Assembly (NCBI GenBank): GCA_007258455.2 | Contig: VDFB02270651.1 | Location: forward strand, 493,962,320 to 494,026,319 | Length of the DNA stretch: 64,000 nucleotides | From: Sequoia sempervirens | Lineage: Eukaryota; Streptophyta; Pinopsida; Cupressales; Cupressaceae | Direction: 5' to 3' | Shown here: positions 23,419 to 34,203 of the stretch, piece after piece | Numbering within the stretch: position 1 is the stretch's first letter | Layout: every line of letters starts with the position of its first letter | Program-made: the position numbers and the translations under genes | Notes under the pieces: generated by a model | Databases searched by the model: none | What the model was told of the DNA's origin: nothing | The model's input: only the letters and a program-made list of their open reading frames with translations

Positions 23419-23505
23419 ACCAAAAAATAGAAGTACAAAAAATACCCATAAATTACCAAAAAATAGAAGTATAGAAAATACCTAGAAATTACCAGAAAAT
23501 CTAGT
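23419..23505. repeat. 36-bp tandem repeat, ~2.4 copies
   Basis: The unit beginning accaaaaaatagaagtac at 23419 is repeated at 23455 with a few substitutions and partially at 23491. It lies in the leader between the PBS and Gag of the minus-strand Ty3 element. Also present at 48535-48621. Confidence 0.7.
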
Positions 23506-23811
23506 GCAAAATGAACCAAAGGACTAAGTCATCTAGGGTGGTGATTTAGTCCCACTAATGATTTTTTTTGTGTTTTTTTCAGAATTTTTAAATGCAATTA
23601 TATGTATTTCAGATGCACAAATGCAACTATAGTATGTAAATGTATATTTTATTGTGATTTTTAATGCTTGAAGAGGATGCAAAAATGCAACCTATTTGAG
23701 CTTTTCACTAATGCAATTTTAAAACACTAGGATGCAATTTAACCAATGGAATATGCAATGCAAATGAAACCTAGGATGAATTTAAAATAAAAAAGGAATA
23801 ATGTTCAAAAA

Positions 23812-24311
23812 TCAGGTTCACCAAAATGTAAACGATGATTTTGGATACCACACAATGGTTTGCTCCTCCTAGGGTTTTTCACCTAAAATGTTGAAAGGGG
23901 ATGAATGGGATCCAAAATGCAAGGTTTTACACTCAAGGTTAATGTAAATGGAATGTATTATGCCTAATTATGATGTTCTAATGCTCTGATCTAAAAATGG
24001 AATGATCTAATGATGCAAAACTTAGAAAATGTAAAGTGTTGGAAAACATAGTGTGATATGTAGAAATGCCTAAAAATACAACTAAATGATGAAATAACAT
24101 AATAGAAAGAAAGAGGTGCACCTGGAATCTGAAACTTGATGTTGGGACATTTTGGAATCCTAAAATTTTGACTAAAAATGTTGACTGGGACACTTCTGCT
24201 AGGCTAGGTGGGTTAGTCCTAGTTTTGGGAAACTTTTTTGGAATAGGAATCTGGCAAATGGGTGTCCAAAAATATCAAAATCAATTTTTAGGCTTGGAAG
24301 TGGGACTAATC
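23812..24311 (-). repeat. PBS and partial LTR of the minus-strand Ty3 element, left copy
   Basis: The minus strand reads ...ATCGTTTACA, then TTTTGGTGAACCTGA (complement of 23812-23826), which looks like an LTR end followed by a PBS. The LTR therefore starts at 23827 on the plus strand (TGTAAACG) and runs right until the gap at 24312. The missing remainder is seen in the right copy. Confidence 0.6.
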
Positions 24312-24411
24312 NNNNNNNNNNNNNNNNNNNNNNNNNNNNNNNNNNNNNNNNNNNNNNNNNNNNNNNNNNNNNNNNNNNNNNNNNNNNNNNNNNNNNNNNN
24401 NNNNNNNNNNN
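24312..24411. other. Scaffold gap, 100 N
   Basis: Exactly 100 unknown bases, the conventional placeholder for a gap of unknown size. The left contig stops in the loop of an imperfect hairpin whose full form is seen at 49418-49450. The right contig starts inside the LTR of the Ty3 element. Confidence 0.98.
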
Positions 24412-25967
24412 TCGAGGAAGAGTCAGCTCAGCAGCTAAAAGATGTTGGAGAAGAGGCAGAACAGTCGCCACATAGGGAAGAGGGATAGCCACCAGAGGGG
24501 CAGCCTGAAAAGAATTTACCTGAGGCTGAGACCCATATTGTGAAGAGCCCCGAACCCGAGGCTGCTAAGGAGAAGAAAGAAGAAGGGGCATCAAAAGAAC
24601 AAGATCCCACCCAGATATTATCTACCAAGCTGCCCGTCAAAAGCCTCGTGTTTTATCAAGACTCTGACGAAGAGGAGGATGCTGCCAAAGCAAAGGGAGA
24701 AGCCCAAAAGGGGGAAGAGGCAGAGATTTTACAATTAATGGAGAAGGGTGAAGGCAGCCATGATGCACCCATAGATAAGTCTGCCATGCCCAACTGGTTG
24801 GAAAAGTAGCTTGAAAGAGCAACCCCAGTTCCGATAGACCCGAGGTCAAGATTGGAAGCCATCTTGGCTCGATCTCTAGCCACAAAAAAGAAGGAGAAGA
24901 AGCCTAAGGTCCATTCCAAGATAACCATGTACGCTTCTGACTCCCGGGCAGCACAAGTAGCGACGCCAACTATTGGCCAGGCTAGAGTAAGCTACAATAT
25001 CTCCACGATCGACCTAAGGATGGCCACCAGGGAACAGAAGGTCGGACATTTGGAGGAGTCGGTGGCCACGGTGGTGCATCTGATTAAACAGGACAAGGTC
25101 ACCAAAGACGGGCTAAAGACGCAGGTTGCTGCCCTAACTGACTATATCCAGCAGTGGTCTTCAATAGACGACCTCCCCACTACCTTTACAACCGCGCCAC
25201 AGCTGCTCTCCAAGGAACAAATAGATAAGCTGGAGAGGAGGAAAAACTTGGAGAAGACCACGGAGGACTGGTTCCAGTAGGTTGCGAGCGTCAGAAACGT
25301 AGGAATCGGCTTGGCTGTGTAGATAGCCAACAGGTTCCTGAACCTGGTCCAATCCCTTGAGGGCACAAAGAAACTCTGCACCAACTTCCCTGCAATCTAC
25401 GACTCTGCCTTCCCGAAGGTTGAAGCCATCCTTCAAATGCCAGAAAGCACGTGGGAAGAGAAGCTAGAACTGAAGAAGAAGGATCACTGGTTGGTAGACA
25501 TATGGCGCAAAGACCTCATCAACCGAAAAGAGAGGATGGAGCAGATCCAGAGCAGGGTGGATCCGGATATTGCATGGATCAAAGAAATCCGAGCAGAATA
25601 TGCCGAGTACCTTAAGCTGATAACGGGCCATGATATGCCCACAGTGCAATTGGATGCAGGAAGGGTCAGGTCATACTTTGAGGAAAAGATGAAAGACGGG
25701 ACAGCCGGAGATATCACAACGGACTTCCTGAGTTTCGCTGCCCGTGCCTTCGATAGATCAGAGCTGTTTAGAGATCAGGGCTCAAAGTATGACGAGGATT
25801 GGAAGCGGCTGGAGGAGAATGCCAAAGAATGGAGCTACTAGGCGTTGAGATGCGAAATCCTTGAGATCGACAAGCTCCAGGCCGTCATGCTCAAGTACAT
25901 TGAACATGCAGCCTCCGATGAGCAACAAGACAGCCCAGTCAAGGAAGAAGACCTCCCAGAAGAGTAG
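24412..25967 (+). pseudogene. Extra-frame C-terminal half, 5' LTR copy
   Basis: One frame runs without a frameshift from the gap to the TAG at 25965, with internal stops at 24486, 24807, 25278, 25320 and 25839. It corresponds to 40117-41672 in the 3' LTR. Recognisable segments are an acidic Glu/Lys-rich stretch, a Met-Pro-Asn-Trp-Leu motif (MPNWLEK), and a long helical region (for example ERMEQIQSRVDPDIAWIKEI). At the first, second, third and fifth of these stops the other LTR has CAG; the one at 25320 is shared by both copies. Function unknown. Confidence 0.7.
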
Positions 25968-26139
25968 CTACAGCCAAATAAACAATAATTAGCTACGGGA
26001 CGAAAAAGCAATAGTGTCATCCACTAGATGACAAAATAGGGAAAAGATAAAAGATGTTTTTTAATTGTAAATCTATTTGTGGGTAGGTGAAACCCTATTT
26101 TGTAATGAATCTTGGCCACTCATTCAACTTTTGGAAAAC

Positions 26140-26148
26140 TATAAATAG
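26140..26148 (+). promoter_or_regulatory. TATA box of the 5' LTR
   Basis: TATAAATAG, followed about 30 bases on by the likely start of the genomic RNA. The same box is conserved at 41869-41877 in the 3' LTR. It lies 0.17 kb after the stop of the extra frame, so the frame is in U3 and would not be at the start of the genomic RNA. Confidence 0.7.
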
Positions 26149-27044
26149 AACACTCCCCTCATTTGCAAAAGGGAGAGTTGAATTGTTGTAAAGACATGCT
26201 GCTGAAATTTATGAGAAATAGTATTGACTTGGTGCATTTCCTTGTTTTCTTTCATGTTAATTGATTCACTTCTCCAATACTAAATGTTTAGCTTAGATCT
26301 CTTTGCTGTTTAGTTAGCTGTTCATGTTATTTGGATAATCTTAGGAATGTTGTTGGCTGATTGTGAAAATTCCTTTTTTGTTGATGATCCCTTAGTCCAT
26401 ACTTTTTGCTATTTGCTGAAGGTAAATAGCTATGCAAAGTTAGCCTGGACTTGATTTGAAGCTGCCCCAAACATTTATCTTTAGTTCATACATGTATGTG
26501 GTGGATGAAGGATAAAAATCTGCAGCCCTTAGAAGATAGCACAATTTCCATGATACTGTGAAATCCCCTGTTAAGTGGGATATTGTTTTAAGGAATTGTC
26601 CATTGCAGGAACTCCATTGTCACTGTTCGCAGCAAGTTTTAGGCTTAGGAACTTTCCCTCTCCTTTGCTCTTTTTCACTTTCTTTAGAAACTGAACAACA
26701 CCAAGGTTCATTGCACATTACAAAGCCAAATCTAACAACCAGATGGAGTTTGAGACTGCTGTTTGAACCTATAGCCAACACATAACTGCTTTCATGCTAA
26801 GAACTCCTTTTCAAAGATCCAACTTTATGCTTCGCATCCACACTTTGTATTTCTGTAAGGCCGCCTTGTGATTCCAGCAAATCACATCAAACTACTGAGG
26901 TATCTTAGCACTGTCATGACCTGACACCCGAGAGACCTTGGGATAGTGTTCTACAATTCGATTGTGGAAGATTATATTTCAAGAGAGGTAGTGCGCCTAT
27001 GCACTGTCTGTGTTGAGAAGTGCATAAAAACACTATCAACAGAA

Positions 27045-27063
27045 CTGGCGCTAGAAGCAGGGC
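27045..27063 (+). promoter_or_regulatory. Primer binding site of the Ty3 element
   Basis: ctggcgctagaagcagggc begins three bases after the LTR end. TGGCGC at this place is the usual start of a plant Ty3 PBS. The tRNA cannot be named with confidence. Confidence 0.6.
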
Positions 27064-27149
27064 AACGATCGGAATACTAAGCTACAGGATAAAGCGAAGC
27101 TGGATCAGATCGGATCATATTCCTCGAAAAGGTTTCAAAGGATTCTACG

Positions 27150-28952
27150 ATCAGCACCAAATAAGGGAGAATTTGAAGAATTACAGCCTCCCACGAGGGC
27201 AAAACGAGCACAAGGAAGCAGCTCCACCTCTTCCTCTTCCTCCATTCCATCTGCCTCCATTTCACCTCCACCTCCATTTGGCTGGCCTTCATCTTCCACT
27301 CAACCATCTCAAACAGCATTTGCACATCTTCCCTCCGGCAGCCAGGGGTTCGCTCCTCTCCCGACCCTTTCAGCCCAAAGCACAGTCCAGGTAGCCATAG
27401 CTCAAGGGCAGCCCCATATTGTGGTTGTATTGCCAATATAGCCCCAAATCCCTGTTATCCAATAGCAAGTGCCACCTTCGCCTCCCCCCATGGCTTGGCT
27501 TGCGCATAACCCTTCGCCGATACACTTTGCTGTTTACAATGATATGCCCAAGAATCCGGAGGGCTTTTGTTCGAAGTTCCATTTCTGCGACATGCAAAGA
27601 ACAACCGAAGAGCATATCAAGATATTCGAAATGGCGATTACCGAAATGCAGGTGGATCACGAGGATGTGGCGTGTCACCTTTTTCTGCATTCATTGGGAG
27701 AAGAGGCCTTCTACTGGTACATCAACCTGCCACGGGGATCAATCACCTTGTGGACCCTCATGAAGAATGTCTTTCTGCAGAAATACAAGATTCCTATCAA
27801 CCTCACCGACCTTTACCAGCAGTTCATGTCCATCAGAAGGGAGGTCAACGAACCTATTGGCTCCTTCAATGATCGCTTCCACTGGGCTCACATGAGGCTT
27901 CAGGATCCTTACCTCCATAATGATGCGGCCGCTCTGCCAGTCTATTATGTAGCCCTGGATAACCTCACGGTGGCGTTGGTAAAAAGAATGCGCCCGCCGC
28001 CTGCTACCTTACTGGCTGCCTATGCAGAAGCCGTCGTTGCATTTGCGGACTTGGGATAAAATATCTCTAGCCCTCTGCCCTCTTTGGGGGGCCCATCGCC
28101 CACCCAATGCAAATTCAAGGGCTCAATCAGGTGTCTGCTCACCAAACTCCTCTCATGAACCAGGTGCCACAATTGCCTATGGTGCCCCATCTGGGGCAGC
28201 CGTTGAATTACGCACCTCCCACGACGTCTTATTTGCAGTCCTAACAGCAGTACAGCTATTCCCAGATAGCTCCGCAGCAGCAAGCATATTCCCAACAACC
28301 CTAGGCGCCGTTGTACTTGTCGGGACTGGAATTTCTTCTAGCCTATCAAAATCAGCTAGCAGCCCCGCTCTCTTTTCTCCAAAATCCAGCCCCGTTGCCT
28401 GGAGGTGCGACCGAGAAGGATAAGCTGGAGGAGCTGACCGAAATGATTAAGAAGATGTCCACAGAGATGACGCATCTGAAGAACCAGAATAATCAGTTGT
28501 AGGCCTCCCAATGCAATTTTCAGGCCAATCTCAACAGGGACAGCCGAGAGTCTCGAGACAATAAAGACAACAGAGATAATCGGGAAGCGGGCACCTCCTC
28601 AGGGCAAAATTATGAGAAGGGGCAGAACTCCAATCAAAATGTAGAAAGGAGGCCTTCTCAGAGGCAAAACCGCACATGGAACACCAGGCCCAACAACGGC
28701 GGTGTCCCCACGCCATTTGATCAATCAGCAAGCAATGATAAAACATCTAGCAGTGTGTATCTAGCCGAAGCAGCTTTGCTCGGATGGTGTCGACTTCACA
28801 AAACCAGTAGGCATTCCGAGTTCCAGGCAACTACTGAAATCTTTCAAGTGGAGGTACAAAATGTCGTCGATAATGCCAACTGTAGGGACATCGTCCCTTC
28901 GGAGCCCTACGATTCCTCATGTTTGGTGGTCAATCAGACGCCGTTTCCATGA
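27150..28952 (+). pseudogene. Ty3 Gag
   Basis: A Ser/Pro-rich N-terminus (GSSSTSSSSSIPSASISPPP) is followed from 27469 by the capsid domain: FCDMQRTTEEHIKIFEMAI, HLFLHSLGEEAFYWYINLP and GSITLWTLMKNVFLQKY match the Retrotrans_gag pattern (A-x-x-W-Y-x-x-L-P-x-x-S-I-x-x-W-x-x-L-x-x-x-F-x-x-x-F). A Gln/Asn-rich linker and a degraded zinc-binding segment, WCRLHKTSRHSEFQ (about 28785-28830), follow; the family form is C-x2-H-x4-H-x4-C and here the last Cys is Gln. The frame shifts between 28060 and about 28310. The start codon is not identifiable. Gag forms the particle and packages the RNA. Confidence 0.75.
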
Positions 28953-29066
28953 GGCGACCGCAACGAACCCGAAGCTGACCCTGCCCCTATTGAGGATGAG
29001 AAAGCGCAAGAGGTAAGTAACGAATCAGCCTTAGCTCAGCTTTTTGATTCGGTAGATAACGGTTCG

Positions 29067-30110
29067 GTGGATGAAGAAGAGTCATTTGTGGATGAGGTCC
29101 ACATGTTCCATCAACGGTCAAGTCCCTATTTCCTTAGGAATAGACAAACCAGTGGACCCTTCACAACTTCTACCCCACCAAACAACTTCGCCACCCCGCC
29201 TGATCCAAATGTTAGCAATAACCCGAGGCTCCCTCATATACCCGCCCAATATCTCAACAAGAACCAAGCCCAAAACCAACCGCAAGGTCAGCCTCAGAGC
29301 CAACCCCAAAATCTGCCTGGGCAAACCAAGATTCAAACCCTTTGTTCTCCCATAGGCCAAGCTTTTAGCTCCGAAATCAAGCAAATGGGTGAATATGTGG
29401 CAGAAGAATTCAAGAAGGTCAAAATTAGTTTGTCGGCCTTCGAATTACTCAAGGTTCCTACTGTAAGGCACACCTTTTTCAGGGTTCTGAATGGGACTCC
29501 CTCATCTAGCACGACACAAGAGACCCCGGCCAAGAGGGTAACCTTTGAGGAGCCCAGGAAAGAACAGGAAGCATAGGACAATACCGGGAGAAGGAATAAT
29601 GTGCCCATGACTCAGTCGACAAGTAGATACATTGAAAAAGAGCCAGAAAGGGCTAGTAGACAGCCTCCCAAGGACCAGCAATTTAAGCAAACCAAGGATA
29701 CAGGCAATGATAGGAACAAAGGCCAAATAGCTCAAATGGACACACCCATGGGCATCCTCCAAGGGAGCCCGAAAACTCCCCCATTCCTAACTACTATTAG
29801 GGTCTTTGGGAAGAACTTTCACAACTGCCTGCTCGATTCAGGCGCGTCTGCCAATGTCATGCCCTTGGCCGTATGTAAAGCTCTTGGTATCACCCCCACG
29901 CCTTCAAAGTGAAATGTCACCCAGCTGGACAAAACAGAGATCACAATCGTGGGTGAAATAAACCGCATCCCCATGTAAATCACCGCGGACACCCGGATAC
30001 AGCAGGTTGTTGATATCCAAGTGGCAGACATTCCTGATGCTTATAAAATTATTTTAGGGAGAAAGTTCACCAAGGCACTAAATGGATACACTGCTACCGA
30101 CCTTTCTCAC
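29067..30110 (+). pseudogene. Gag-protease linker and Ty3 aspartic protease
   Basis: After a Pro/Gln/Asn-rich linker (YLNKNQAQNQPQGQPQSQP) and an Arg/Glu-rich segment comes NCLLDSGASANVMPLAVCKA at about 29823-29882. It contains the D-S-G-A catalytic loop of a retropepsin, the usual hydrophobic residues before it and the N-V-M-P-L after it. ILGRKFTKALNGY (about 30050-30088) corresponds to the I-L-G-R-x-W/F-L flap-end motif. Stops at 29574, 29910 and near 29976 interrupt the frame. The protease would cleave the Gag-Pol polyprotein by dimerising. Same frame as the RNase H downstream. Confidence 0.8.
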
Positions 30111-30401
30111 ATGTGGTTACCATGGAAAGGGCTGCAGAATTAGATCCGTATTGACCGTGAACCCCGTATGAAGTATATAATCACGGAATACAATAATCTT
30201 AGTGAGGTGCTGTTTGCTGAGACAGACTTGGGGAATTATCGCCCTTTTGCTTACCAAAATGAACTTGAGCTTTAGGAAGAACGGGCAGATGAGGTATTGT
30301 TGGTGTTGTGCAGTCCCTCGGCACGTTCCGCAGAAATGCCCCCAGATGCAGGAATGTTGGCAGAAGCTGATAATGAGCCAGATAAAGATGACGACTAGGG
30401 A

Positions 30402-30716
30402 TTGCTTGATGGCTTCCAAGATTTCATGGAAAAGTGTGCGAGAGATCAGCTCAGCCTAGGAGCTAGAATGAATTTCCAAGACCTTTTATTGCCGAACTGG
30501 TGCAGGGTCCACAATTCTGCTCACTTCGAGTTCGACTGTTGCCTATGCCAAGCAGCGGTGGAGCATGTTAAGAGAGCCGCTGCTCCGCCGGCAGAAACGC
30601 CAAAGGAGGCGCCAACAGAACCACCTGTTGATCATTGCCTCGACCCAGAAAACCTTCCTAAGATAACAAGGCCCGCTATCCAGCCAAAAGAGAACGAAGG
30701 CTCAATCAAACCCTGA
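30402..30716 (+). pseudogene. Linker with a second C-H-H-C zinc-binding-like motif
   Basis: NWCRVHNSAHFEFDCCLCQ at about 30498-30554 resembles the C-x2-H-x-x-x-H-x-x-x-x-C segment near the end of this element's Gag (WCRLHKTSRHSEFQ) and is better preserved. An Ala/Pro/Glu linker follows and leads into the RNase H domain. Having such a motif between protease and RNase H is uncommon. It may be a duplicated Gag knuckle or chance similarity. Confidence 0.4.
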
Positions 30717-30734
30717 GATAAGGAATCCTCCTCG

Positions 30735-31271
30735 TGCTGGACACTCCGGTTTGATGGATCGAAGTCAAGACAAGGAGCTGGAGTGGGGATCGAACTCATC
30801 AGTCCAACGGGTAAGAAATTTCTCGCTGCCCACCGGTTACAGTTTTATTGCACCAATAACGTAGCGGAATATGAGGCCTTGGTCCTTGGCCTTCTTATGG
30901 CCTTAAAGAAAAATGTGAGAATGCTGCAAGTTTTCAGGGATTCCGCACTTGTAGTTAAGCAGGTCAGAAAATTATACTCCTGCCATGATCGAAGACTCAC
31001 CAATTATACACATAGTGTGTGGGATCTCCTAGAAGGCCTAGATGCATTCAACATACAATTGATCCCTCGTGCTCAGAATCACACAGCTGATGCCTTGGCT
31101 CAAGCAGCTAGCACCCTACAACCCCTCTCTTTGTCGGGGCTCAAGAAATTCATCGTTGAGCTAACATCTACGCCATCAGTCCCGGACAATGTCACTCACC
31201 TGCAGGTCTTAATGACGACAAGCATATCCTCCAGTTCATCACAAGCTCTAACGTCTTTGCTGCCCAAATAA
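30735..31271 (+). pseudogene. Archaeal-type RNase H located before RT
   Basis: WTLRFDGSKSRQGAGVGIEL opens a complete RNase H fold, followed by NNVAEYEALVLGLLMAL, LQVFRDSALVVKQV and PRAQNHTADALAQAAS. These supply the four catalytic acids D-E-D-D in the order and spacing of cellular and archaeal-like RNase H. Plant Tat elements are known to carry such an extra RNase H, usually after the RT-RNase H. Here it precedes RT, in the protease frame and separated from RT by a frameshift between 31271 and 31500. All catalytic residues are intact, while the element's second RNase H is degenerate, so this domain probably did the hybrid degradation. Confidence 0.8.
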
Positions 31272-31439
31272 TTGATGAAACTGATCCATAGGAGGTTGAA
31301 TTAGACATAGAGGGGGTTATCAATCTAAAAACCAACACGATCCCCAGAGGTATGGTTCAGCTGGAGCATGTATTTGACCTGGATCAGATCAGGACCGGCA
31401 AACAAAAAAGGAGGCTATAAGCAGCCAGTGCAACGCTCA

Positions 31440-32520
31440 CAACCTAGGAACGGCCAAGGATACCAAGAATGTCTTTATTGGGAAGGTATGCACGCCTGAG
31501 GAAAAGAAGGGAATCACAGATGCTTTGCGCAGATATCTTGACGTGGTGGCATGGAGTTATGAAGATTTGAAAACATACGACACCTCTGTCATCACGCACA
31601 CCATCCCTTTGAAGATAGAAGTGAGGTCATTCCGTCAGCGGCAGCGCCCTATCAACGCCTTGCTAGAACCTATTGTTTACAAGGAGGTGCAAAAATTACT
31701 TTCAGCAAGAATCATCTTTCCCGTTAGGCACTCTACGTGGGTGGCTAATTTGGTCCTGGTCAGGAAAAAGAATAGAGAGATCAGATTGTGCGTGGATTTC
31801 TGCAATCTCAATCGTGCCTCCGAAAAGGACAACTATCTGGTGCCTTCACTGGATGAAGTGCTGCAAATTGTCAATGGCTCCCAGATGATGTCGTTCCTCG
31901 ACAGATACTCCAGGTATAATCAAGTAATGGTACAATACGAGGATCGCCACAAGACTGCGTTCACCACTAAGTGGGGGACATTTGCATACAAAAGAATGTC
32001 GTTCAGGCTCATCAACGCCGGCGCCACTTTTCAACGTGCCATGGATATCGCTTTCAAGGACCTGATTGGCAAATGTATAATCATCTATATGGATGATTTG
32101 ATCGTATTCTCCAAGAAGCGAAGTGATCACGTCTCCGACCTATGCAAAGTATTTCAGAGATGTAGGGAATTCGGGGTTTCTCTCAACCCCAAGAAGTGCA
32201 TTTTTGGAGTGACCGAAGGAAGATTACTCGGGCACATCATCTCGGAGCAAGGAATCTCCATTGATCCTGACCACATTGAGTCGTTACTCAAGATTCAGCC
32301 CCCGGGCAGCAAGAAGGAATTAAAGTCTTTCTTCGGAAAGATTAATTTTGTCCGAAAATTCATCATAGGTTTCACGAAAATTGTCAAACCTCTTAATGCC
32401 ATGCTCAAGCAGGATGCTAAAGTTGAATGGACGCCAGAGGCCAAACAATCCTTCGAGGAGATCAAGCGGGCCATTGCTGAAGCACCTGTGTTAGTTAGTC
32501 TAGATTATCTGAAGCCATTC
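31440..32520 (+). pseudogene. Ty3 reverse transcriptase
   Basis: The segment VCTPEEKKGITDALRRYLDV before RT and the domain itself are readable up to a stop at 32659. Key blocks: IRLCVDFCNLN (family V-D-Y-R-x-L-N), MMSFLDRYSRYNQV (catalytic Asp; family F-L-D-x-Y-S-G-Y-H/N-Q-I), TAFTTKWGTFAYKRMSFRLI (family M-P-F-G-L, here S-F-R-L) and IIIYMDDLIVFSKK with the YMDD box. GHIISEQGISIDP marks the thumb. Catalytic aspartates are kept, while substitutions such as Gly to Arg in the S-G-Y and F-G-L motifs suggest decay. It copies element RNA into cDNA inside particles. Confidence 0.85.
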
Positions 32521-32890
32521 TACATCTACTCATTTGCTTCGGAGTATTCTTGTGCTAGTATGTTGACCCAAAATGATGACGAAGGAAATGAGCATCTAAT
32601 CACCTTCATGAGTACTCCCCTCAAAGATGCTGAATTGCGTTACCACAACATAGAAAAGTAGGCGTACACTCTTGTTAGGGTAGTAAAGAAATTTAGACAC
32701 TACATTCTACGCAACAAGGTGTTTGCAATTGTCCTCGACCCAGCAGTCAAAACGCTTCTCATGCAAAACGAGTTGGGTGAACGAAGGGCTAAGTGGGTCA
32801 CCCTGCTCCAAGAATATGATATGGAGATCCAACCAATGAAATTGGTAAGAGGGCAGGCACTCACCCGTACATTGGCCGAAACAGCAGCAG
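32521..32890 (+). pseudogene. RT-linked RNase H, degenerate
   Basis: FYIYSFASEYSCASMLTQND takes the place of the usual x-x-x-T-D-A-S-x-x-x-x-G-A-V-L opening; the first catalytic Asp is not present. AELRYHNIEK, a stop at 32659, then AYTLVRVVKKFRHYIL correspond to the E-x-x-Y-x-x-x-E-K-E-x-L-A-x-V block. No clear D-H-x-x-L follows. Loss of catalytic residues in this domain next to an intact second RNase H fits the replacement model described for Tat elements. Confidence 0.7.
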
Positions 32891-33030
32891 AGGCCGGACC
32901 TGAACTCACGGTACAGCAATATCAGCTTGAAGACATCTCCCCAGGAGAGTGGTACCAAGATGTCGTTTATTATTTGCTCAATCATAAGTGTCTGCCGCAT
33001 CTGCAAGGAGTCCAGTAGAGGGCCCTGAGA

Positions 33031-34203
33031 TTGAAAAGCAACGGTTATATGTTACAGGGGTCCATTCTCTATAAGAAGAATCATGAGGGAGTTTATTTAA
33101 GATGCCTCGGCAAGGAGGAAGCAGAACGCATTTTGAGGGAGTTTCACAATAAATTTGGCACAGGCCACGGCTCGGGTTCTTCTACGGCACATCAGATATT
33201 AAGGGCAGGGTACTATTGGCCAACTGTCTTCAAAGAGGCCCATGGCCATGTTTGTTCATGTCATACGTGCCAGACCGCTGCCACCAGGGAGAGGAATGTT
33301 GATGTCCCACTGCAGCCCGTGCTGGAGGTAAGGCCTTTTGCACAATGGAGTCTTGACTTCATCGATCCGGTAAGCCCTCCATCATCTACGGGACACAGGT
33401 ACATTTTGACCGCAACTGATTATTGTACTAGATGGATGGAAGCAATAGTTTGTAAGTATTGTACAACTGAAGTAGTTACTGATTTCTTAGAAAGTTTCAT
33501 TTTAAATCGCTTTGGTTGTCCGTATGCTTTGGTATGTGATAATGGACCTGCCTTCGCCTCATTGAAATTTGCTAGCTGGGCGTTTAACTATGGGATTGCC
33601 CTCAAATTTTTATCCAATTACTACCCTCAGGGCAATGGCCTTGCCAAATCTACGAACAAGAATTTGATTACCGTGATCAAAAAGCTGCTAGATGGGAATC
33701 CCAAGGACTGGCATACCCAGCTCCGTTTCCCCCTTTGGGCTGATCACACCCGCCATAAGGCTGCCCTTGGTGATTCCCCGTTCCACCTTGTCTATGGTCT
33801 TGAGCCAATATTCCCCATCCACCTGAAAATTCCTACTCTTCAGTTCATCAATGATTTTTATGAAGGAGGAGATCGTAGGGAAGCTTGTTTAGCTGAACTT
33901 TTACATTTAGAGGAAGTTCGAGACCGCGCAATAGAAAATTTCGCCAAACATCAGGGCATAGTGAAGAGATGGTTCGATCGCCGAGCCAAAATCAAGGCCT
34001 TTAGGATTACAGATTTGGTCCTATATTGGGACAAGGCCCATGAAAAGAAAGGGGGACACAATAAATTCGACAAGCTCTGGCTTGGCCCCTTTCAGATAGC
34101 TGAGATTTTGGGAGATAATGCCTTTCGCCTAAAGAACTTAACCGGTGAGAACGTCCCGTTGCCAGTCAATGGGCAGCACCTGAAGCATTACTTCCGGGCT
34201 TGA
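33031..34203 (+). pseudogene. Ty3 integrase, catalytic Glu replaced by Lys
   Basis: A 390-codon open frame. The N-terminal zinc-binding HHCC is present (FHNKFGTGHGS ... CSCHTCQ), followed by WSLDFIDPV (first Asp), ALVCDNGPAFAS (second Asp) and QGNGLAKSTNKNLITVIKKL, where the family has G-Q-A/V-E-x-x-N-K: the third catalytic residue reads Lys. The C-terminal GPFQIAEILGDNAFRLKNL segment ends the protein at 34203 without a chromodomain. Despite being the longest intact pol frame it should be catalytically dead. Integrase inserts the cDNA into the chromosome. Confidence 0.85.

Larger units (their letters stand above)
21360..24311 (-). mobile_element. Ty3-type element, minus strand, left copy, cut by the assembly gap
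   Basis: On the minus strand from the gap: part of an LTR (down to 23827), a PBS-like site, a leader and a full-length but broken Gag. No protease or pol follows; the element is truncated at about 21360 against the plus-strand copia Gag. The whole stretch is repeated at 46476-49427, where the LTR continues to the right. Confidence 0.7.
24412..27041 (+). repeat. 5' LTR, left end missing
   Basis: Ends ...CTATCAACA at 27041, directly before the PBS. It matches 40117-42770 throughout. The LTR is at least 2.63 kb and unusually contains coding sequence: 24412-25967 is the C-terminal half of the extra frame. Downstream lie a TATA box at 26140 and about 0.86 kb of R and U5. Confidence 0.8.

Noticed and set aside
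24168..24488. Open frame running across the N gap
   Set aside because: It exists only because unknown bases contain no stop; the two sides belong to different elements.
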